The position numbers and the translations under genes were made by a program. 64,000 bases of DNA from Bretschneidera sinensis. Its lineage: Eukaryota > Streptophyta > Magnoliopsida > Brassicales > Akaniaceae. The notes beneath the pieces are model-generated. The model searched no databases. It saw only the letters and a program-made list of their open reading frames with translations, and was not told the DNA's origin. The stretch's first letter is position 1, and the number at the start of each line of letters is the position of its first letter. The stretch is from positions 124,001 through 188,000 of the forward strand of contig JALCZK010000213.1 in the NCBI GenBank assembly GCA_023935145.1, in the 5' to 3' direction. Of this stretch, positions 59,182 through 64,000 are shown one piece after another.

Positions 59182-61997
59182 ATTCTACCCACCTTACCAA
59201 AATGTCGTCCCCAAAATTTCCTTACTAAAATCAAGAAAATAGTTGGGGGTAATCCTTCCTCATTCTTGCTTCATGTTCCCACGTGACTTCTTCGACATCT
59301 TTATTTTACCATAATACTTGAATCGAAGGAATGACTTTATTGTGCAAGACTTGATCCGTTTTGTCTAGGATTTTGACTGGTACTAGCATAAAAATCAAAT
59401 CTTCCTGAATTTCTATTGCCTAATTAGAGATACTATGAGATTCATCGTGTAAGTATTTTCTCAGCAGTGACACAAGAAACATATTATGTAATTGCTTTAA
59501 TTATGGAGGCAAATTCAAACAATATGCTACTGGTCCAATTTTCTCGATCACCTTATACGGCCCCACAAATCTCGAGCTCAGCTTTCCCTTCTTCTTAAAT
59601 CTCAACACTCCCTTCCATGGAGATATCTTCAAGAATACCCAATCACCAACTTGGAACTCGAGAGGTCGTCTTCTTTTATCAACATATCCTTTATGTCTGT
59701 TCTGAGCTGCTCTGAGGTTCTCCTTAACTAGTTTGATCCTCTTAGTAGTCAAGTCTATCATTTCTGGGCCATATATCTTTCTCTCTCCAACTTTTTCCTA
59801 GCATACTGGAGTTCTACACCTTCTACCATATAAAGCCTCGAAGAGTGTCATCCCAATACTAGTTTGATACTGATTATTGTATGCAAACTCAATCAACGGT
59901 AAATAAGCATCCCAGCTCACTAAGAAGCTCAATACACTTACCCTCAGCATATCTTCTAGTATTCTGATAATTTTCTCTGTCTACCCATCAGTTTGTGGAT
60001 GAAAAGCTATACTAAACTATAATTTCATACCCATAACTTCTTGGAAACCCCACCAAAATTTAGAGGTAAATCTAGAATCTCTATCTGATACGATACTCAA
60101 AGGTACTCCATGTAATTTTACTATCTCTGCTACATACAACTCAGCTAACTTCTCTGGACTCCAATTATTTTTAATAGGAAGAAAATTTGAAGACTTAGAA
60201 AGTCTATCCACAATAACCCACACAGCATCATGTCCCCTATGGGTACGGGGGAAAACCAGAGACAAAATTCATACTCACATTTTCCCATGGCCACTTAGGT
60301 ATTGGAAGAGGTTGTAATAAACTTGCTGGATGTCTATTCTCAGCCTTCACCTATTAATAAATCAGACATCTAGAAATATATTCTGCTACATCCTTCTTCA
60401 TCCTTGACCACCAATAATTCTGTTTCAACCCCTTGTATATCTTATTATAACCCGGGTGTATAGAATTTACAGAATCATTAGCCTCCCTTAGTATCTCCTT
60501 TCTCATCTCCACATCATTGGGAACATAAACTCTATGCCCCAATACTACCATACCATCTTCTCTAATTCTAATCTCGGTTGGCTTCCCACTCAACACTTCC
60601 TGCTTGATCTTCTCTATCCCCTCATCTCTACTCTGCACTTGTAATAAACGATCAATAATAGAAGATTGTATCACCATATTTGCCATTAATACTCCTCCAT
60701 CATTGACACTCAACTACATCCTCATTCTTCTTAATTCTATCATCAGGCTAGTATTATGACTCCCAATGGTAGCTAATCCCCCTGTAGCCTTTCTCCTCAA
60801 TGCGTCAGCTACTACATTAGCCTTTCTTGGATGATAATGAATTGTACATTCATAATCACAAATCAATTCCATCCACCTCATCTGCCTTAAATTCAGCTCC
60901 TTCTGGGTTGGTAAATGCATCAAGCTTTTATGATTAGTAAAAATTTCACACTTGGCTCCATATAGATGGTGTCTCCAAATCTTCAAAGCAGAAACTATGG
61001 TAGCCAATTCTAAATCATGGGTCGGGTAATTCCTCTCATAGTTCTTTAGTTGCCTAGATGTATAAGCTATAACTCTCCTATATTGCATCAACACACATCC
61101 CAACCCTTGATGTGACGCATCACTATAAACCATAAATCCTTCATCACCATAAGAAAGCACCAACACTAAGACAGTAGTCAATTTTTCTTTCAACAACTAG
61201 AAACTTCTCTCACATTCCTCTGACCACCTAAACTTCACGTCTTTCCTGGTCAATTTAGTCAACAGTCTAGCAATCATAGAAAATTTTTGGATAAATCTCC
61301 TATAATAACCAGCCAACCCCAAAAAGCTTATGATTTCAATTACACTCGTGGGTCTTTCCCAATTCAACATTGCTTCTACTTTTTGTGGGTCAACTGTTAT
61401 CCCCTCTCCATACACAACATGTCCAAAGAAAGATATTTCGTTCAACCAAAATTCACACTTAGAGAACTTTGCATATAATTTCCCTCTTCTCAAAATCTCC
61501 AACACTATCTCCAAATGTTGTATATGGTCATTTTCATTCTTGGATACCAAAATATCATCAATAAACACAATCACATATCTGTCCAAGAATGGTTTAAACA
61601 CCCGATTCATAAGATCCATAAATGCTGCAAGAGCATTAGTCAAGCCAAATGGCATCACCAAGAACTCATGATGGCCATAATGTGTCCTAAAAGTAGTTTT
61701 AGGCATGTCTCCCTCCTTTATCCTTAATTGATGATAACCCGATCTCAGGTCTATTTTAGAAAGCACTCTAGCTCTCTGTAATTGTTTGAATAAATCATCT
61801 ATCCTGGGCAAAGGATATCTATTCTTGATGATGATCTTATTCAGCTGTCTATAATCAATACAGAACCTCATTATCCCATCCTTCTTCTTGACAAATAACA
61901 CAGGGGCTCCCCAGGGTGACATACTAGTCGGAAAAAATAATTATCTAGCAACTCCTAAAGCTGAACTTTCAACTTTCTCAATTCATCTGGTGCCATT
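57228..61997 (-). mobile_element. Ty3/Gypsy chromovirus-type retrotransposon, 5' part missing
   Basis: On the minus strand, the open stretches in order are as follows. Reverse transcriptase has [27 protein letters not shown] and the active site IVFIDDILV. RNase H has [16 protein letters not shown] and [12 protein letters not shown]. The zinc-binding HHCC region has HPGYNKIYKGLKQNYWW, and integrase has [17 protein letters not shown] and [16 protein letters not shown]. The C-terminal GPY region has FVGPYKVIEKIGPVAYCL, and the conserved end is VEEVTWEHEARMRKDYPQLF (near 59,240). Stop codons separate the blocks, for example at 61,197 and 60,714. A tract reading aaggtgggtaga on the minus strand (about 59,190) is the polypurine tract. 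The 3' LTR follows at 57,228-59,181. The upstream gag and protease are absent, replaced by another LTR at 61,998. Confidence 0.88.
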
Positions 61998-62198
61998 TGA
62001 TGAGAGTCATAAAATGCATCTAAACAATACTTAATTGTTAACATTTTAGGGTTGATTTCGGTCGTAATCGCACTTTTACATGTTGATAACTCTAGAATGA
62101 TATTCATAAATCATTGACTTAATTCGATGCATTTTCAGGTGCTTTGAGTACAAAAGAGATAATAAAGCGATCCATGTTTAAAGCACCAAAAGATCTTG

Positions 62199-62392
62199 GG
62201 TGTCGGTGCTCATTTTTGTCCAAGGTTTAGACGTGTCCAAACATGATTCAAATATGGTTAAAGTCTAAACCAAGGCTGGATTAATAAATTACAGTAAGTT
62301 AAAAGACTGCACACAAGTGTGTGCATCACTTTGGAGCAAGTTAAGGGTAGGCACACTAGTGTGTGCACTTCTGCATACAAGCTGAAGGAGTT
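62199..62392 (+). repeat. Piece of the Tork Copia LTR inside the Gypsy LTR
   Basis: From tgtcggtgctcatttttgtc through ttaaagtctaaaccaag, gcacacaagtgtgtgcatca and tctgcatacaagctgaagga, this matches the first about 190 bp of the Copia LTRs at 4,999 and 53,679. It stops abruptly, and the GC-rich part of the Copia LTR is absent. Confidence 0.85.
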
Positions 62393-63651
62393 TCACTGAA
62401 TTGCCAGAATTTCCCGTACAGATCAATCATCTTTGCAGATTAAAATGTATTGATGTACAAAGAACCATGAGATAAGCCATATATGTTTAGAAAGATCCAG
62501 AAGTCTATTTTCTGGAGAATTTTACGGTTCATAAAAAGGATTTTTTTAGAGAAAGTTATGGCAGTTTTAGTGGAAACAGTTCAGGCCAGCACAGCAGGCC
62601 CAGACGCACAGCACGGCCCACTCGCCTCTTGACCTGATTAGGGCGAGCAAGTGACATTTATCCAAGACCAAAATACCCCTAGCTACTACTTGTAATCTAT
62701 AAATAGCTCTTTAAGGAGTGTGCAGCCGGGCATTCAAATAATTGAAGAGAGAAAGCAATGAAGAGAGAAAAAAGAGAGGATTCAAGGGATCCAAATCCAG
62801 CATTCTTCCATTTTATTTCTAAGTTTTCTTTGGTTGCAAATCAAGGGGAGAACATCCATATTGTTCATCCACCTTGAACTCCATGGCCAAATCAAGGGGA
62901 GAGCATCCTTATTATTCTTCCACCTTGATTTCCATGGCCAACTAATCATTTTACAAGGGAAATGGATGAATCTTTAGGGATTTCTTGTTCTTTATTTCCT
63001 ATTCTTGATTCAATTGAATGGATTTATTGTTAAATATCGTTTATGAATTATTCATTGATTAAGTAAGAAGATTTGAGTTCATGTGATAGATGTACTTTTT
63101 ATTCTTCTTCTTTTAGACTCTCTTAATATGGTGATTGCATCCTTCTCCTCCATTGAGGTTGCTTGGATGTGATTGATTCCAGTAGATTTATCTTATTGAT
63201 TGTCCATTACTGTGATATTGTCTTTTAAGATATATTATCGTTTCTTGATAATCTTTAAGATCGGTCATGTGTGCATGAACCAAAATCAATGATTAATTCG
63301 TAGCAATTATATAAGAGTTGTAAATGTGCTTGATTGAATATATTCCGATTGCTTGTTTGGGAGTTGAAACTTGCAATCGAGATAAAATCAATTGAATCAA
63401 GAGTGGAAATAGGGAACAAACCCAATGAGGATTCTCAGAACCTTGTTATTTCTCATTTATATTTCATTTACATTTATGCAATTTTCCTTTACATTATTTC
63501 ATCATCAAAGCTCAAAAATCTTGAGTTTAACTTTTATCGTTCGTTTTAAGGTTCACACATTTTCCTTTGTAATTAACTTGTTTCCTTGTGGAATCAACAC
63601 CCCAAAGCCATACTGCAATAACCGTGTTATACTTTGAGTGTAATCAAATTT

Positions 63652-63669
63652 TGGCACCGTTGCTGGGGA
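63652..63669 (+). promoter_or_regulatory. Primer-binding site (tRNA-Asp type) of the second Gypsy element
   Basis: Sequence tggcaccgttgctgggga, six bases after the LTR end, nearly complementary to the 3' end of plant tRNA-Asp. Confidence 0.75.
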
Positions 63670-63824
63670 AACGCACTTAAGTATAAAGAAACTTGTCAAC
63701 TTTGAGTGTGACGGTAAAAATAAAAAAAATATATATATATATAAAAAAATCGTAAATATTTTTCTTTTTAGCAGTTTGTAAATAAGGTAATATCATTCCT
63801 TTACTTTTGTTTTGATTTTCTAAT

Positions 63825-64000
63825 TTTCTTTTATTATTCTGTTTTATTTATCTGTTTATTATTCTGTTTTTATTTATCTGTTTTTTATTTTGTTTTGTTT
63901 TTATTTATCTGTTTATTATTCTGTTTTATTTATATGTTTATTATTCTGTTTTTATTTATTTGTTTATTATTCTGTTTTATTTATCTATTTATTATTATGT
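63825..64000 (+). repeat. Minisatellite of ttattattctgttttattta units
   Basis: Units of about 25-29 bp built from tattctgtttttatttatct and gtttat are repeated about seven times to the window edge. It lies in the untranslated leader of the Gypsy element. Confidence 0.9.

Larger units (their letters stand above)
61998..64000 (+). mobile_element. 5' end of a second Ty3/Gypsy element: LTR, primer-binding site and leader
   Basis: The LTR starts TGATGAGAGTCATAAAATGC at 61,998 and ends about 63,646 (gtgtaatca). At 63,652 follows tggcaccgttgctgggga, which matches the tRNA-Asp primer site of Athila/Tat-type elements (TGGCGCCGTTGCCGGGGA) with two changes. A TATA box (ctataaatagctc) lies near 62,697. 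The leader continues to the window end and includes a tandem T-rich repeat. No coding domain is reached. It interrupts the minus-strand Gypsy reverse transcriptase at 61,997. Confidence 0.78.

Noticed and set aside
61287..61727. Plus-strand frames over the Gypsy region
   Set aside because: Antisense shadows of the reverse transcriptase domain.
63825..64000. CRISPR-like regular repeats
   Set aside because: Units are contiguous without unique spacers and lie in a plant retrotransposon leader; it is a minisatellite.

Overview
This window is nuclear DNA of a flowering plant, almost certainly a eudicot. The supporting genes are plant-specific: an ASR (ABA/stress/ripening) protein, EC1/ECA1 prolamin-like gametophyte proteins, a phytocyanin, a pectin methylesterase/invertase inhibitor, FBA-type F-box genes, RNase T2 genes and a plant DHHC palmitoyltransferase. 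The DNA is AT-rich, the genes have short AT-rich introns, and TATA boxes sit 50-130 bp before several start codons. Copia, Gypsy and L1-type elements, MITEs and long AT microsatellites fill most of the rest. I could not fix the species from sequence alone.

The backbone is a rearranged segmental duplication. Copy A (about 1-16.3 kb) holds, left to right, a broken COG0212-like (5-formyl-THF cyclo-ligase-like) gene, a noncoding block, a tandem repeat carrying a solo LTR, a DHHC palmitoyltransferase gene, a copy-specific insert with a PMEI-like gene and an F-box relic, and an RNase T2 fragment. Copy B (about 34.9-46 kb) holds the COG0212-like piece inverted, then an intact F-box gene, a second palmitoyltransferase copy (broken by an L1-type insertion) and a second RNase T2 copy. 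Copy C (about 48-57.2 kb) holds the noncoding block and the COG0212-like piece, both inverted relative to copy A, with a Tork-type Copia element between them, followed by the 3' half of an F-box gene.

Single-copy genes lie between A and B (21-27 kb): two degenerate EC1-like genes, a phytocyanin without most copper ligands, and an ASR gene that looks fully functional. From 27 to 31 kb there are repeats and MITEs only. A disrupted F-box gene joined to a Copia fragment fills 31.8-34.9 kb. The right end (57.2-64 kb) is a minus-strand Gypsy chromovirus cut by the 5' LTR of another Gypsy element, which has a tRNA-Asp-type primer-binding site.

The most interesting reading is that four related FBA F-box copies are interleaved with two RNase T2 copies, inside inverted and direct duplications rich in retrotransposons. 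The F-box proteins resemble S-locus F-box (SLF) proteins, and the RNases have the class III/S-RNase intron position and C-terminal pattern. This is the architecture of an RNase-based gametophytic self-incompatibility locus or a decayed derivative. It is inference: one F-box gene is intact and both RNase copies look damaged.
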